From assembly GCA_035048495.1 (NCBI GenBank), contig CM068551.1:10851248-10915247 (forward strand): a stretch of 64,000 bases of DNA. The letters are read 5' to 3'. The notes below the pieces were generated by a model that was not told where the DNA came from, did not search any database, and saw nothing but the letters and a program-made list of their open reading frames with translations. This document shows, piece by piece, positions 1 to 12,614 of the stretch (positions within the stretch are counted from its first letter, which is position 1; each line of letters opens with the position of its first letter). The position numbers and the translations under genes were made by a program. Source of the stretch: Euptelea pleiosperma (taxonomy: Eukaryota > Streptophyta > Magnoliopsida > Ranunculales > Eupteleaceae).

Positions 1-2705
1 TAACAGAGAATTTTAGAAAGTGTCTGTAACTTTATAGGACTTTACAAGGTTTTAGGTGCGTTACAAAACCTAGTGCATACGTTTTGAGATGCTTGGAGCC
101 AAATTTGTTAAGAATTTGACCAAACAAACTACGTCACGATCTTCGGCTCGTCGAATTACCCTAAGATGGGTATATACACAATTCCTGTTAGGACTCTCAA
201 TAGAGCTCTATAGTACTTTTTAGTCAAATCAGTAAATTTTGGTTAATTGTGGATAGTCAGTTGATGCGTAGATTTCTTGGATTTCGTGTCTACCAAATCA
301 AATGCCAAAAATGTCAAATCATCGAGTTAATCAACCCGGTCGAATTGAACAAATCCAATCAATCATCAAATGGGTGTGGAAACCATAATCGTAACTTGAT
401 CATGTGTATGTAAGTACTAAATTGGACATGCTATATGATAACATAATTTTGAAAACAAATTTCAAAATTTTAATCCCACATTGGATGGGAGAAAAAAAAT
501 TTAGTTTTGAACTTCTATAAATAGACCCTAATACCTTAGTTGTTAAATTACGTTTGGGTAATTGCCATCTAGCCCCTGAGGCAAATACACCCTTTTTACT
601 AGAAGAAATTCCAGAAAAATCCTGGGAATTCCTAAAAATCTTCATGATGTCCCTCGAAAATAAAATTTTAGTGAGACCCACTGCCTCGAGATACGTGCAA
701 CACGAAGTTCGAGGATTCTGGTTTTAGCGATTTCTAGGTAAGTGATTAATTAATTATTTTAATGATGCTTTAATTATTTAGTTAATTAGTTATTAATTAA
801 TAGTTTAATTAAGTATTTATTTATTTATTAAATTATTTAGTTAATTAATTAATGATTTAATTATCTAATGAATTATTAATTAACTAATTAATTAATTAAA
901 GATTTATTTAAATATTTAATTGTTTATCAATGTTAATTGTATTTTAGAAAATAGTAGAAAATTCATAAAATATTGTAAAAAAAATTCTAGAAAATTCCTA
1001 GAATATTCTATTAATTTGGGAAAAATATATGAAATTTTTTTTCTTATTATCTTCTAAATTTAATAAAGAAAATTATGATATAAGTTGTTTTAGTTACATG
1101 ATATTAAATTTTAATTGTTTCTGAGATCAATTAGTCTTCCGTTTTTCACTGATTTACAACTTATGGATTCATTTTGAAGGGAAAGAAAGATTTAGATTTC
1201 GAGTTTATGTTGAAGAAACAAGTATGTCAAGGGTGTGGTGTGTTAGATTAGTGTCCCTAATAAACACATATCTATTGATTGGGTGCATGTGGACCCAGGT
1301 TGTGATTATGAGAGGTACTGGTTTAGGTTATTGGGAACTCTTCTAACACACATCAGTCTGAATATGAGTTCAATAAGTATTAGGTTTAAATTATTTATCT
1401 TATGTATACCTACCTAAGTGAATTAGAAGGGTCGGCTAATTATTGATATACTTTATATCTATGTGTTCTCTAGCAACATGGGTAGCTGTGAGAACTATAG
1501 ATACTAGAGTTTATTATAGAATTCCGATTTCTTCTGAGGATCTTGTTGATGCATGTTTACTGAGAGTAGCATATGGTTACAGGGTAACTGCCTGATAGGC
1601 ATAGGACGCGGGGGTATGAATAACTCTGCCCTGAACTTGTCTTTGGATCCTTAGAAAGTTTGCAGTCGTCAGACGCTTGGGCCAGCGTTTACCATTTCAC
1701 CTACCTATCTGGCTATGTTTCACTATTAGCCGTGGCCTAACGGCGACCTGAGCTGGAAACGTGGGGTACAGCGTCTAACCCGCACCAGATGAGCTAAAAA
1801 GGTGTTACCGGCAGCTCCCAGGCCGGAAAATCAAGACAGGTTGAAGACCGCTTGGCTAGCGTAAAAAGGCGAACGATACATTCCACATCAGTGAATACAC
1901 ATTGGAATAATGCCATGACTGGGGTTGTATACCGGTAGTAACCTAATGAGATTCTTTATATTCTGCATCGCCTATTTAGATTATTAATTATACTTGTAGA
2001 TTGGAGAATGTTAGCATATTTTGAGTTTTGGATTATACATTGTTCTATTTTGATTTAAGATTCTATTTGTTTTAAATGGTTTTAACTAATGAAAATGGAT
2101 AAAAGTATTACTGCTATTTTCCTAGTTATTCGGTTGTTTTACACCTATTTTATTAGTCTAGTTCACTTGCTGGGCTTTGGTAGAAAGCTCAAGATACGCA
2201 CTTTATTTTTTTTTCAGCTTACCTAGTAAAGGACACCGAGTACCTTGTGGATCCTTTAGACGTAGACCCCTACCTGGAGTTTGCGAGTGCTAGCGAGGAG
2301 TTCATAGAGTAGGCGTTTTCTACTTCTTTTTGGTGCTGAGGAGACGAGACGGAACCGTCGTCGTTTTATTGTCTTTTCAGTCTCATCTTTTTGGGATGAC
2401 TGTATCTATGTATCAGGCTACACAGTTACATACTATTATCACATTTTGTTCTATTTATTTTATGTTGATCATGTATATATGAGCAGCAAGGTTGGTTTAT
2501 TTTAGACTCTACTGTCTTTAATCATTTAATTGTTAATTAAGTAATTAAAATATAGATCTTAATGTATTGACTTAGTTTTGATATGTTTTGTATACCAGAG
2601 CTTGAAGTTATTTTAATAGCTTCGGATCCTGGTATTCGAATGGTTAGGGATCAGTTAGGTTACCCACTCACCATCGGTTCAAGTGCCGGGAATTGGGGCT
2701 TGACA
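1..2705 (+). mobile_element. Ty3/gypsy long LTR, left copy (5' end outside window)
   Basis: The whole interval matches the reverse complement of 6068-8821 with scattered substitutions and small indels. Orientation is set by a TATAAATAG box at 516 on this strand and by the LTR end GGGGCTTGACA at 2705. The family resembles the TGACA-ending LTR of the Tekay/Del-like element at 20023-22420. No primer site follows 2705; copia coding sequence follows directly, so this is a solo LTR or a 3' LTR inserted in a copia element. The LTR start lies outside the window, so no TSD test is possible. No real coding sequence is seen in it. Confidence 0.75.
516..524 (+). promoter_or_regulatory. TATA box of the left gypsy LTR
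   Basis: TATAAATAG lies in the expected U3 position, and the same motif occurs at the matching place in the inverted copy (8300-8308, minus strand). It implies an R-U5 stretch of about 2.2 kb, which is long. The role is inferred from motif and position only. Confidence 0.5.
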
Positions 2706-3315
2706 CTGTTAGTGTTATCAGTCAGTTTATGCATGTACCACGGTCATCACATCTTGAGGCAATTCACCGAGTTCTTCGGTACCTCAAGGGCTCTCCAAGT
2801 CGTGGAATACTATTCGGGCGACATGGACACTTTAGAGTGGAAGCATATACTGATGCAGATTGGGCAGGTTCAGTTACTGATCATCGATCTATGTAAGGGT
2901 ACTGTACCCTTGTTGGAGAAATCTTGTCTCTTGGCAAAGCAAGAAGCAGCCAGTTGTAGCTCGATCCAGTGCAGAGGCAGAATTTCACTCTATGGCACGT
3001 GGTGTGTGCAGACTCATTTGGTTGAGGACCATGCTTGAGGAACTGGGACTCCACGTGACAGAGCCGATGAGCCTCTACTATGACAACAAAGCTGCCATCA
3101 GCATTGCTCACAACCCAGTCCAGCATGATAGGACTAAGCATATTGAAGTTGATCGTCACTTCATCAAAGAGAAACTTCAACAAGGATTGATTTGTACTCC
3201 ATATGTGATAACACAGGAGCAGGTTGCCGACATACTCACAAAGGGGGTGAACAAGTCTATTCTTCATACCTTGACTGGCAAGCTGGGCATGATGGATATC
3301 TTCGCACCAGCTTGA
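2706..3315 (+). pseudogene. Ty1/copia pol 3' end: RT end and RNase H
   Basis: Translated pieces in two frames give the copia RT end (SQFMH...HLEAIHRVLRYLKG), then RNase H with YTDADWAGS, then SSAEAEFHSMA, the catalytic-region block YYDNKAAISIAHNPV, HIEVDRHFI and ADILTKG, ending in a stop at 3313-3315. A frameshift near 2890-2960 separates the two frames. The coding sequence is cut at 2705 by the gypsy LTR, so gag, protease, integrase and most of RT are missing. A purine-rich tract (TTGAGGAGAAG) and a copia LTR follow directly, as expected for the 3' end of a Ty1/copia element. Confidence 0.88.
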
Positions 3316-3322
3316 GGAGAAG

Positions 3323-3634
3323 TGTTGGAGTTTATGTAATACACCCAGGTGGGTGTCTCAAGTGGGCTGCGTCCCACTTCCCACGTGGGGCTCTTTTTGG
3401 GTTTTCACTATTCACGTGAATAGTGTCGCATGAATAGTACCACGTGAATAGTGTTCTCTTTTGTAGGGTTTCTCCCCATCATTTATATATATACAGTGTG
3501 AGAGAGAATGAATAAACAATTCATTCTCTCCTCTTCCCACAACATCTCTCTCTAACCCTAATCTCCTTCTCCACCTTCCGCCTCCATTACACTTTTCCCT
3601 CTTCTATCTACTGGTTACAACCTTATTTACAACA
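3323..3634 (+). mobile_element. Ty1/copia 3' LTR
   Basis: The LTR begins TGTTGGAG straight after the polypurine tract and ends in ...TTACAACA, about 312 bp, a usual size for a copia LTR. A TATATATAC box near 3486 and short direct repeats of CACGTGAATAGTG near 3413-3450 lie in the putative U3. The element's 5' half has been replaced by the gypsy LTR ending at 2705, so no TSD can be tested. Confidence 0.75.
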
Positions 3635-4405
3635 AGTACTAATGTACCTATCGAACTTTGATAATTGAGAAAATAACGAGAAGCAATCCCATAGTCTATG
3701 TTACCCAGGCATGGTAGAGTCAAGCCAAGATACGTCATGGACTCAACATTTGCACATTAAAAATGAAGTGTCAGACATAGGTATGGCATCCATTTTGAAG
3801 AGTCTAAGTAACAAGCCAACAGTTAGTTGCTTTGGAGTCCATGAGCAAATGAACACCCTCAACATAAATGCAAAGCTCAAATTCACCTAGATGAAGTCCA
3901 TGACTAATTTGTGAAAAAGAGGATGAAGTTGAAGGAGATGACGAAGGAGAAAAAGTGAGTCAACAAACAAGAGAGCCTGATGCATGGTTCAAAGGTGCAT
4001 GTTTCGTTTTGGTTTCACCTATGGCAAAACCAAAGCATTTCAGTGAGTTCGGTGGCTTCGATCCGAAACTTAAAGAAACCAAGGTGAAACAGACGAAGCC
4101 ATATTAGAGAGCCCCAAATAAATCGTACAAAATATTAGAAAAAATAAATAACATAAGATTATAAATGCAAAAAAAATATAATTAAAAACTCTACATCATA
4201 TAACTGATTTAGGGTAAAAAAGAATGACATACATTGCTCTCGGACTAAACTGGAGACGGTTGTGTAAACCTGCAGTCCAAGTACTTAATATACACACTAT
4301 TTTGATATAAACATATAGTTAACTTCTTCTACTTAATTCTAAACCGTGCCTATTTAAAGCTCCCTTGTTGCGAGCAATTCACATTGGTAATTAACTTTTT
4401 CTACC
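3635..4405. other. Unassigned intronic sequence
   Basis: No domain, TIR or LTR boundary was recognised. A short stretch near 3990-4100 could encode a few sensible residues but has no supported open frame. Treated as decayed repeat or intron filler of HMCES intron 3. Confidence 0.3.
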
Positions 4406-4408
4406 TTG

Positions 4409-4487
4409 AACACATGTGGCCCAATTGGTATAAGGCTCAGGTGTCTTGTCAGAAGATTGTAGGTTTGAATCCCACCAAATGTGTACA
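4409..4487 (+). mobile_element. tRNA-derived SINE head (or tRNA pseudogene)
   Basis: A pol III box A-like block (TGGCCCAATTGGTATAAGGC, 4417-4436) and box B (GGTTTGAATCC, 4462-4472) are spaced about 25 bp apart, as in tRNA genes and tRNA-derived SINEs. ACACAT and ATGTGT at the two ends can pair like an acceptor stem, but the anticodon arm is imperfect, so a working tRNA is unlikely. The tail and TSDs are not clear. The wording matches plant tRNA-derived SINE heads as I recall them. Confidence 0.55.
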
Positions 4488-4565
4488 TTGAGTGTGTTCT
4501 AGTTAGAACATGTTGGTTAACATTTTAACATAATGACTCGTAACATAAATTAAGAATACTATAAG

Positions 4566-4760
4566 GGTGAGACTCTCTGGAGGGTGTTTTTTTTATGTTT
4601 TTGTTTTTAGATGGGAAGAGCTTCTTGAAGGATCAACCCTTGTTTGATTGTAGTTAGTCTTATTAGTGGGACTCTAACCTTGAGAGTCTCTTAGTTTGTA
4701 TCGTTTGGGCTTTCGCCCCTTTAATTCCAACTCCAATTTATCAAATATATATATATAAAC
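4566..4760 (+). mobile_element. LINE 3' end fragment (tentative)
   Basis: The block ending in TTGTATCGTTTGGGCTTTCGCC and an AT-rich simple tail (TATATATATATA at 4747-4757) looks like the 3' UTR of plant L1 elements. There is no coding sequence, so the call rests on resemblance of the tail only. Confidence 0.3.
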
Positions 4761-4761
4761 T

Positions 4762-5043
4762 TGCAAGAACTAAAAGATGGAGGAGATAGAGCGAGAGGGT
4801 CGACTAGCTTGAATGAGCTTAGATAGATATCCTCTATTATATTTATAGATGCTCCAATGTTACGAAATAGAAAGTGACAACTGGGAAAACTCAGGCAAGA
4901 AGAAAAACTAAAATAGAAACAAGAAAATAAAGAAACTACTTAAGGACTAACTTAAGTATGTGCCAAAGGGGCCCAACACATTTTTAAGGACCAAGTAACT
5001 TAAATGTGGGCCCAAGAGACCCAACACGTTTTCTTCTTTAACA
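4762..5043 (-). mobile_element. Ty1/copia LTR, minus strand
   Basis: On the minus strand the LTR begins TGTTAAAGAAG directly downstream of the polypurine tract GAGGGGGAG (5045-5053). A likely end is ...TTCTTGCA at 4762. It belongs with the RNase H fragment at 5048-5214. The far boundary is approximate. Confidence 0.6.
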
Positions 5044-5047
5044 CTCC

Positions 5048-5214
5048 CCCTCAAGCTAGAGTATATAGGTCATGCATGCCTAGCTTGGAACCCATAGCAG
5101 AAAAAGACCCTGAGTCAAAGGTTTGGTGAAGACATCACCAATCTGATCTGCGAACTTGACACATGGCGTGATGATCTGCTTGCTTAACACCAAGTCTTGG
5201 ATAAAGTGGCAATC
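5048..5214 (-). pseudogene. Ty1/copia RNase H C-terminus, minus strand
   Basis: The minus strand encodes IDCHFIQDLVLSKQIITP followed by DQIGDVFTKPLTQG, the conserved tail of copia RNase H (usual forms IDCHFIREK... and ADIFTKPL). A polypurine tract and copia LTR follow at once. Upstream coding sequence is cut at about 5216 by a gypsy LTR end. This is a second copia family, distinct from the one at 2706-3634. Confidence 0.8.
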
Positions 5215-5216
5215 AA

Positions 5217-5999
5217 TGTCACGCCCCAAATCCGGGTACCTAGACCCGACTCGCATAACGTGGGTCAACCTGTACCCGCATCCAAGACAGGATAAAAACA
5301 AGAAGGATATATCACATTCAAATCATAAATTCCAAAAAAATGAACAAGGCATAATTCATTTATAATTTCCAAAACGTTCGTAATATCAACTTAACCAAGT
5401 CTCAAAGTAAATGCAGAAGCAAAAGTTCTCATATTAAAGCATGTAACATCTCTTATCAAAATCCTAATAATTTATCGGCCCGTTGATTCGTGAGCAATCG
5501 GACGATGGTGCTCAGATAAATCTAACATCTGCATCTTCATCCGATCCCTGTAGTATATGCTTCGGCTCTAGTTCCGGCATTGGATCCTTTTTATGATTTA
5601 CAATCTGGATCTCTATAATCGATCACTTGCTTTTTCAACCGTCCTTGGTTGAACTTTGTAGACCTCCTCGTACGTGCTCGCCTCATCTTGACTTGCTTGC
5701 CTCGTAATGGCGAGTACTCATGAGGGTCCTGCTCCGTTAGAAATCCCAAATGCCCACTCACACCCATACGTGGCACTAGACGGAAACTATCATACTCCTC
5801 AAGGGAACTAGAGATTTGCATCGGCATCTATATGAGAAGAGTTGGTGTAAGCCAAACAAACTACGAAGGTCACATCCTTGAATTGGGTACATGGTTCCAC
5901 AACCAAGTTCCTTCTTCTCTTTTTATTTTAAATCATTTGCTATCTGTTGTCAACAACACTTATTAGTCATGTAAGAATCTTCTGAAATTGCAAGAAAAG

Positions 6000-6000
<1 letters not shown>
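5217..6000 (-). mobile_element. Ty3/gypsy LTR fragment
   Basis: The plus strand starts TGTCACGCCCCAAATCCG, which equals the U5 end (...GGGGCGTGACA) of the Tekay/Del-like LTR at 20023 when read on the minus strand. No primer site adjoins it, so it is a 3' or solo LTR remnant placed in a copia RNase H. The right boundary is uncertain. A minus-strand ORF here (5827-5591) has no recognised domain and is probably LTR sequence. Confidence 0.5.
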
Positions 6001-6040
<40 letters not shown>

Positions 6041-6041
6041 C
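6000..6041. repeat. poly(A) plus (AT)n simple repeat
   Basis: A run of A residues is followed by about 11 AT units. It lies just left of the gypsy LTR that starts at 6068. Confidence 0.9.
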
Positions 6042-6067
6042 TTCAATTGAAGTAATTCTACAAGGGT

Positions 6068-8828
6068 TGTCATGCCCCAATTCTCGACACTTGAATCGAG
6101 GGTGAGTGGGTAACCTAACTGATCCATAACCATTCGAATACCTGGATCCGAAGCTATTAAAATAACTTCAAGCTCTGGTATACAAAACATATCAGAACTT
6201 AGTCAATACATTAAGATCTATATTCCAATTACTTAATTAACAATTAAATGATTAAAGACAGTAGAGTCTAAAATAAATCAACCTTGTTGCTCATATATAC
6301 ATGATCAACATAATATAAACAGAACAAAATGTGATAATAGTATGTAACTGTGCAGCCTGATACAAAGATATAGTCATTCTAAAAAGATGAGACTGAAAAG
6401 ACAATAAAACGACGACAACTCCGCCTCTTCTCGTCAGCACCAAAAAGAGTAGAATACTGTTGCTGCTGCTCTATGAACTCCTCGCTAACACTCGCAAACT
6501 CCAAGTAGGGGTCCACGTCTAAAGGATCTACAAGGTACTCGGTGTCCTCTACTAGGTAAGCTGGAAAAAAAATAAAGTGTGTATCTTGAGCTTTCAACCA
6601 AAGCCCAGCAAGTGAACTAGACTAATAAAATAGGTGTAAAACAACCGAATAATCAGGAAAATAGCAGTAATACTTTTATACATTTTCATCAATTAAAACC
6701 ATTTAAAACAAATAGAATCTTAAATCAAGATAAAACAATGTATAATCCAAAACTCAAAATATTATAACATTCTCAAATCTACAAGTATAATTAATAATCT
6801 AAATAGGTGATGCAGAATATAGAGAATCTCATTAGGTTACTCCCGGTATACAACCCCGGTCATGGCATTATTCCAATGTGTATTCACCGATGTGTAATGC
6901 ATCGTTTGCCTTTTTACGCTGGCCAAGCGGTCTTCAACCTGTCCTGATTTTCCGACTTGGGAGCTGCCGGTAACACCCTTTTAGCTCATTTGGCGCGGGT
7001 TAGACGTTGTACCCCACGTTTCCGGCTCAAGATGCCGTTAGGCCACGGCTAATAGTGAGACATAGCCAGGTAGGTGAGTGAAATGGTGAACGCTGGCCCA
7101 AGCGTCTGACGACTGTAAACTTTTTAAGGATCCAAAGACAAGTTCAGGGCAGGGTTACTCATACCCCCGCGTCCTATGCCTATCAGGCAATTACCTTGTA
7201 ACCCTCTGCTACTCTCAGTAAACATGCATCAACAAGATCCTCAGAAGAAATCGGAATTCTATAATAAACCCTAGTATCTATAGTTCTCACAGCTACCCAT
7301 GTTGCTAGAGAACACAGAGATATAAAAGTCTATCAAGAATTAGCCAACCCTTCTAATTCACTTAGGTACGTATAAATAAGATAAGTAATCTAAACCTAAT
7401 ACTTATTGAACTCATATTCAGACTAATGTGTGTGTTAGAAGAGTTCCCAATAACCTAAACCAGTACCTCTCATAATCACAACCTGGGTCCAAATGCACCC
7501 AATCAATAGATGTCTTTATTATGGACACTAATCTAACACACCACACCCATGACATACTTATTTCTTCAACATAAAGTCGAAATCTATATCTTTATTTCCC
7601 TTTAAAATGAATCCATAAGTTGTAAATCAATGAAAAACTGAAGACTAATTGAACTCAGATAGAAACAATTAAAATTTAATACCATGTAACTAAAACAACT
7701 TATATCATAATTTTCTTTATTAAATTTAGAAGATAATAAGAATAAAATTTTCAGACATTTTTCCCAAATTAATAGAATTTTTTAGGAATTTTCTAGAATT
7801 TTCTACAATATTTTATGAATTTTCTACTATTTCTAAAATACAATTAACATTGATAAACAATTAAATATTTAAATAAATACTTAATTAATTAATTAGTTAA
7901 TTAATAATTCATTAGACAAGTAAATCATTAATTAATCACTTAAGTAATTAACTAAATAAATAAATACTTAATTAAACTATTAATTATAAACTAATTAACT
8001 AAATAATTAAATAAACAATTAATTAAACAAATAAATAATTAAAGCATAATTAAAATAATTAATTAATCACTTACCCGAAAATTGCTAAAATCAAAATCCT
8101 CGAACTTCGTGTTGCACGTATCTCGAGGCAGTGGGTCCCACTAAAACATTTTTTTCAAATGACTTCCTGAAGATTTTCAGGAATTCACATGATTTTTCTA
8201 GAATTTCTTTCAATAAAAAGGGTGTATTTGCAATTATATCTTACCCGAGGGCTAGATAGCAATTACCCAAAAGTAATTTAACAACTAAGGTATTAGGATC
8301 TATTTATAGAAGTTCAAAACTAAATTTTTTTCTCCCAGCCAATGTGGGACTAAAATTTTGAAATTTGTTTTCAAAAATTATGTTATCATATAGCATGTCC
8401 AATTTAATACTTATATACACATGTTTAAGTTACGATTATGGTTTCCACACCCATCCGATGATTGATTGGATTTATTCAATTCGACCGGGTTGATTAACTC
8501 GATGATTTGACATTCTCAGCATTTTATTGGGTTGACACGAAATCCAAGAAATCTACGCATCAACTGACTATCCATAATTAACCAAAATTTACTGATTTGA
8601 CTAAAAATACTACAAGCTCTATTGAGAGTCCTAACAGGAATTGCGTATATACCCATCTTACGGTAATTCGACGAGCCGGAGATCGTGACGCAGTCCGTTC
8701 AGTCAAATTTTTAACAGATTTGGCTCCACGCATCCCAACACGTATGCACTAGGTTTTGTAACGCACCTAAAACCTGGTAAAGTCCTATAGAGTTACAGAC
8801 ACTTTCTAAAATTCTCTGTTAGTGCACT
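6068..8828 (-). mobile_element. Ty3/gypsy solo LTR, inverted partner of 1-2705
   Basis: On the minus strand the LTR runs from about 8828 to ...GGGGCATGACA at 6068, with a TATAAATAG box at 8308-8300 and the same long R-U5 as the left copy. No primer site or internal sequence adjoins either end. AGGGT occurs at 6063-6067 and again at 8829-8833, a plausible 5-bp TSD. If the LTR instead obeys the TG...CA rule it would end at 8826 and the TSD would not be perfect. Confidence 0.7.
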
Positions 8829-10323
8829 AGGGTCCTATTGAGTCTCATCAATGCTACAATGGGTCTTTCGACTCTTTACAAGGGTTAACCGTGGTTTGGG
8901 GAAGAAGGTTAATTAAAACCGACTCTATGCCTTACTCATTTCCCACCCTTAACAATGGTCTAACGGTCCCTTTAACAGATGTCCTTGACTCGAGATTTAA
9001 TAGCCAATATGTTATCACAGTTGCCAAAAACGTCCTCATCAAAACCATCCAGGTGTATCACACTGTACAAAACAACGATAACTCAAATAAGAATATATTT
9101 TTCTTGGTAAGCCCCGATAATCATATGGAGTAACAGAGATGGCACACGATAACTATGCAAATTATCCCAATTTAACATGTAATAAAATAGGTGAGTTTCT
9201 GTTTTAGATATTTGAGAGAAAACATGATACATTTGATCAACTTAGAGTATCGTCGATTCTGCCAGATCTGACATATGGTCAGTAAAACGGCCCTAGCTGT
9301 CAAATCTAACATAATCTGAGAATGCACTTTATATTTCCAGAAAGCATATTCAAAATGCACTGTTCTTTATGTTCGCCCGAAGGTCAGATTCCATCATTTA
9401 CTTGGTCAAAAAGTAGTGACAATTTGAGGTTTATGTTCGGTCTGTACCAAACAGGATCAGAAAATCTGACTTTGGGGCTCTGCCCTGACCAATAGGTATG
9501 GATCCATGGTCTGGAAAAATTTGTATGAATACCTCGTCTAACTACGAAACCATTATCATCGGGCCCACATTTTCCTCATGCCATTTTATGAATAAAGTTG
9601 TAAGAGATGATAGATTTTTGAAACATGTAACAATTAAACTCTCTTATCAAATCAACCATTCTCATAATGTTTCATTCATATCCAAAACTCAAACCACAAA
9701 GGAAATAAATGCATTACAGCTAAAAATAGTAATAGAAACTATGCATCCTCCATGTATCCACCGTTCTCCATAGTTTCGTCCTCAACCGCTACGAACTCCT
9801 CCAAGGATTCACTTCGATCTGAAATTTTTTAGTTCGGTGTAATACCGTGACCGACAAGCCCAGTAATAAAATACATGTATACCAAGACAATAATAGTGAC
9901 ATGGCATTCCTCCTTGAACATGTTAACGAGTATGATAATATCTATCAAAATTCAATAGTTAAAACAAAATTAGGGAATGCATGATGTAACGCCCCTCCTG
10001 CATTCGCACCAAGGGTAATCCCTGCACGGTTCCATAATATTGGACCAACCACACTTCGATCATGCAATGACGTATAGTTATATAATATCAGCTTTGCGAG
10101 CAATTGCTCTCATGGCAAGTTTGCTACGTAACGACAACAATACATCCTTGATATCATGACAAGATTACCACGTAACGACAAACAATACACCTCATACAAG
10201 CATTAACATACACAAGAACTCGATATACTACACAAATATTGTCAAGGATACTTACTTGTTGTGTTGGTGCGAGAGTGTCAGTGGTTCCAACTTCCACGTT
10301 ATCACAGTGTACTAGTGGAGTGT
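8829..10323. other. Decayed gypsy LTR sequence
   Basis: No coding sequence is seen. Near 9770-9870 the minus strand reads like the U5 part of the LTR at 61408-64000 (compare CACCGAACTAAAAAATTTCAG here with CACCGATACCATTTTCAG there), and TGTAACGCCCC at 9985 resembles a gypsy LTR terminus. These suggest one or more minus-strand LTR fragments; boundaries cannot be set. Confidence 0.35.
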
Positions 10324-10970
10324 CGAGTTTTTTTTTTTTTTTGATAAGTGTAAAACTTTATTGAAGAAAGGAAGAAAATATACAAAACGTCTCGGCTACT
10401 AGAGGTCGAGATGACCTACAAGGCCAAGGAAGACCCAAGAGAAGACAAAACCCAGGGATTTACAATGCCTGATTAGATACAATCCCTAGAGCAAAAAAAG
10501 TCCATGCGGAAAACAAAGTCCTCGAAAAAGAGACCCGTACATTCCAAGAAGGTCTTGGACCACAGAAACAGAAGTCCTTTAATACTGAGGATGATCGAGG
10601 CCACGTCAATGGTTGTACCTTCAAAAACCCTCTTGTATCTTCCTTCCAGAGACCCCAAACAATAGCAAAGGGAAACATCCTCCATAGAATGTTGCCTCTC
10701 GACGAAAAAGCTTTGGACTGCCAGCTTTGGAAGAGGGCCACAAGGGACCCGGGCATCACCCAGCGCATCCCGAACTCGCTTAGGAAGGAAGACCAAACCT
10801 CCTTGGCCACAACACAATGAAACAGAAGATGATTAACTGTTTCTCCGCTTTGGCGGCACGTCCAGTAGTAGTCCATGATGACAATGCCCCTAGAACGCAA
10901 GTGGTCTACTGTCAGGATCTTATCCAGAGTGGCCTCCCAAGTGAAAAAAAGAGTCTTTGTGGACGATTTC
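10324..10970 (-). pseudogene. 5'-truncated L1 LINE tail with zf-RVT domain
   Basis: The minus strand encodes WEATLDKILTVDHLRSRG, then a zf-RVT-like zinc-binding block with CRQSGETVNHLLFHC and the downstream VWSSFLSEFGMRWVMP region, which are typical of the C-terminal end of plant L1 ORF2 proteins. The frame shifts near 10620. The 3' UTR ends in AATAAAG...TTATCAAAA with a poly(A) tail, seen as poly(T) at about 10329-10342 on the plus strand. Everything 5' of zf-RVT is missing, as is common for L1 copies. No clear TSD was found. Confidence 0.82.
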
Positions 10971-12606
10971 TACTAGAGTAGCTAGAGGTGACAGCTAGCC
11001 AAGGTCGGACAGCCTGTGTTTCTCATAAGGATTTTTATAAGGTGTATGAAGTGTTGAGGTTGTCTAGGGTTTGGGGTTAGTGGGCCCCACCTAAGTACTC
11101 AATCTCACCATGGAATTGCATACTACAGTGGTGTGTTTCTAAGGGTACCTACGGTCATGCCTTTTCAAGGCTTTTGGTATGTTTGGTAACTGCAGCAAGT
11201 TTCCTATTAATGGTTGCCATATCCTATATGGTTTCCTAAACATGTTAGCTCTTAAATTATATTGGCTGTTGTCTTATTAGTGTAGGGTGGGTCCTACATC
11301 TAGTGGTTTAGAAAGTCAATAAGGTTTGAGTCTTCCCACGGGTGTTACTTTGGGTCCTCAAATTAAAGTTAAAAATTCTCTTAGTTTAAATATTATATTT
11401 GCCTGTCTCTTGTGAATTCTAGGTTTCTTCAAAATGGACAGTCTCCCTTGGTGCCATACGTGATTTTCCAAAAGAATACTGATTCTAAGATTTTAATATA
11501 TCATTCCAAAATTACTTCGATAAAATGTTCATTTCTTTCCAAAAGGATTTTTGATTCTTTATCTTTGTTGCCTTACATGTGTCATCAACAAGGTTTCCCA
11601 TTCAAAAGTCTACCCTATAGGATTCGAATTTTTAAATCCCTGTTATAATAATTGGAAATAAGATTTGTATTTTAGTTAATTGTGAGATTCTCACCCCATG
11701 CTACAACGTGTACATTATCTCCTATGGCGGTGGACACGTGTCACCCCATAACTCGTACTTATTAGTTAATGGAAATAGTCATTTTTCTAATTATTATTAT
11801 TATTATGTTTATTTTATATATTAAAAGCCCAGAAATCTTCAAAAGTGTTATTATACACTACCCCTAATATATATCAACTGAATTGCATACAAAGATGGGG
11901 TGCACAAAACACTGTCCTATCACCATGTATTCCCTATGTGCATTATGAAACATATAATTCAACAATAAACGTATATTATGAAAATATGTGTCAATTATAT
12001 AAATACCAGGCTTTTGATCCCCTGGTCGACCCATTCGAGTCTCAAATTGGCACAACCAGGTGACTGGCAAACTCGAATCAGCTGAAATTCAGTCGACTGA
12101 GATGAGTTAACTAGGATACGATCTTGACTTGGACGAATTGACTAGGTTGACACATTTGAATCAAACTTTACAACTCAAATTTCGGAAACTTATTAATTTA
12201 AGGGCATTTATATTATGAAAATTAAAAATGTATAAAAAATAGATTTGATCCCCTGGCCAAGTACAAGTCAACGTCCTGGTTTGAGAATTATGATCATAAC
12301 AACAATTGCATTTCTTCACCATTAGTATGTGATTTTCTGTATATGATGTTCACTTGCTCAAACAAGACAATTTGTATGGGAGAATAACTTCAGGTGTTAC
12401 TGTAAGTGCGTGCATTCATAACTCACACTATAATTAAGCAGCATTAACACTTAAAACTTTAGGACTTTGAGTCAACGATAATGTGAAGAAAAGGAATTGT
12501 CGCTTTAAAGCAATTTGAAAGGTCTGATGGTTGTAAGCATGAGATTTCATTGTTTTGGGAGACAGTGAATTTGCATTGCCGAACTTGGAAGACTGTTATT
12601 ACAGCA
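10971..12606. other. Decayed LTR-like intronic sequence
   Basis: No credible ORF is present. Phrases such as GAGATTCTCACCCC (11684) and the GGACACGTGTCACCCC block (11734) recall gypsy LTRs, and the LINE at 10324 appears to have landed in this material. No termini were identified. Confidence 0.3.
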
Positions 12607-12614
12607 CTCCACAG

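Noticed and set aside
4409..4487. A functional tRNA gene
   Set aside because: Box A and box B are good, but the anticodon arm does not fold properly and one acceptor pair is mismatched; a SINE head fits better.
5591..5827. Minus-strand ORF of 78 codons with a basic tail
   Set aside because: It falls in gypsy LTR-like sequence and matches no domain; equivalent LTR stretches elsewhere are closed.
6379..6597. Minus-strand ORF, partly conserved in the inverted LTR copy at 2200-2320
   Set aside because: The conservation follows from the LTR repeat itself; the other copy has a stop after the shared part, so no selected protein is indicated.
10473..10900. Two overlapping minus-strand ORFs as separate genes
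   Set aside because: They are the two frames of one shifted L1 zf-RVT region.
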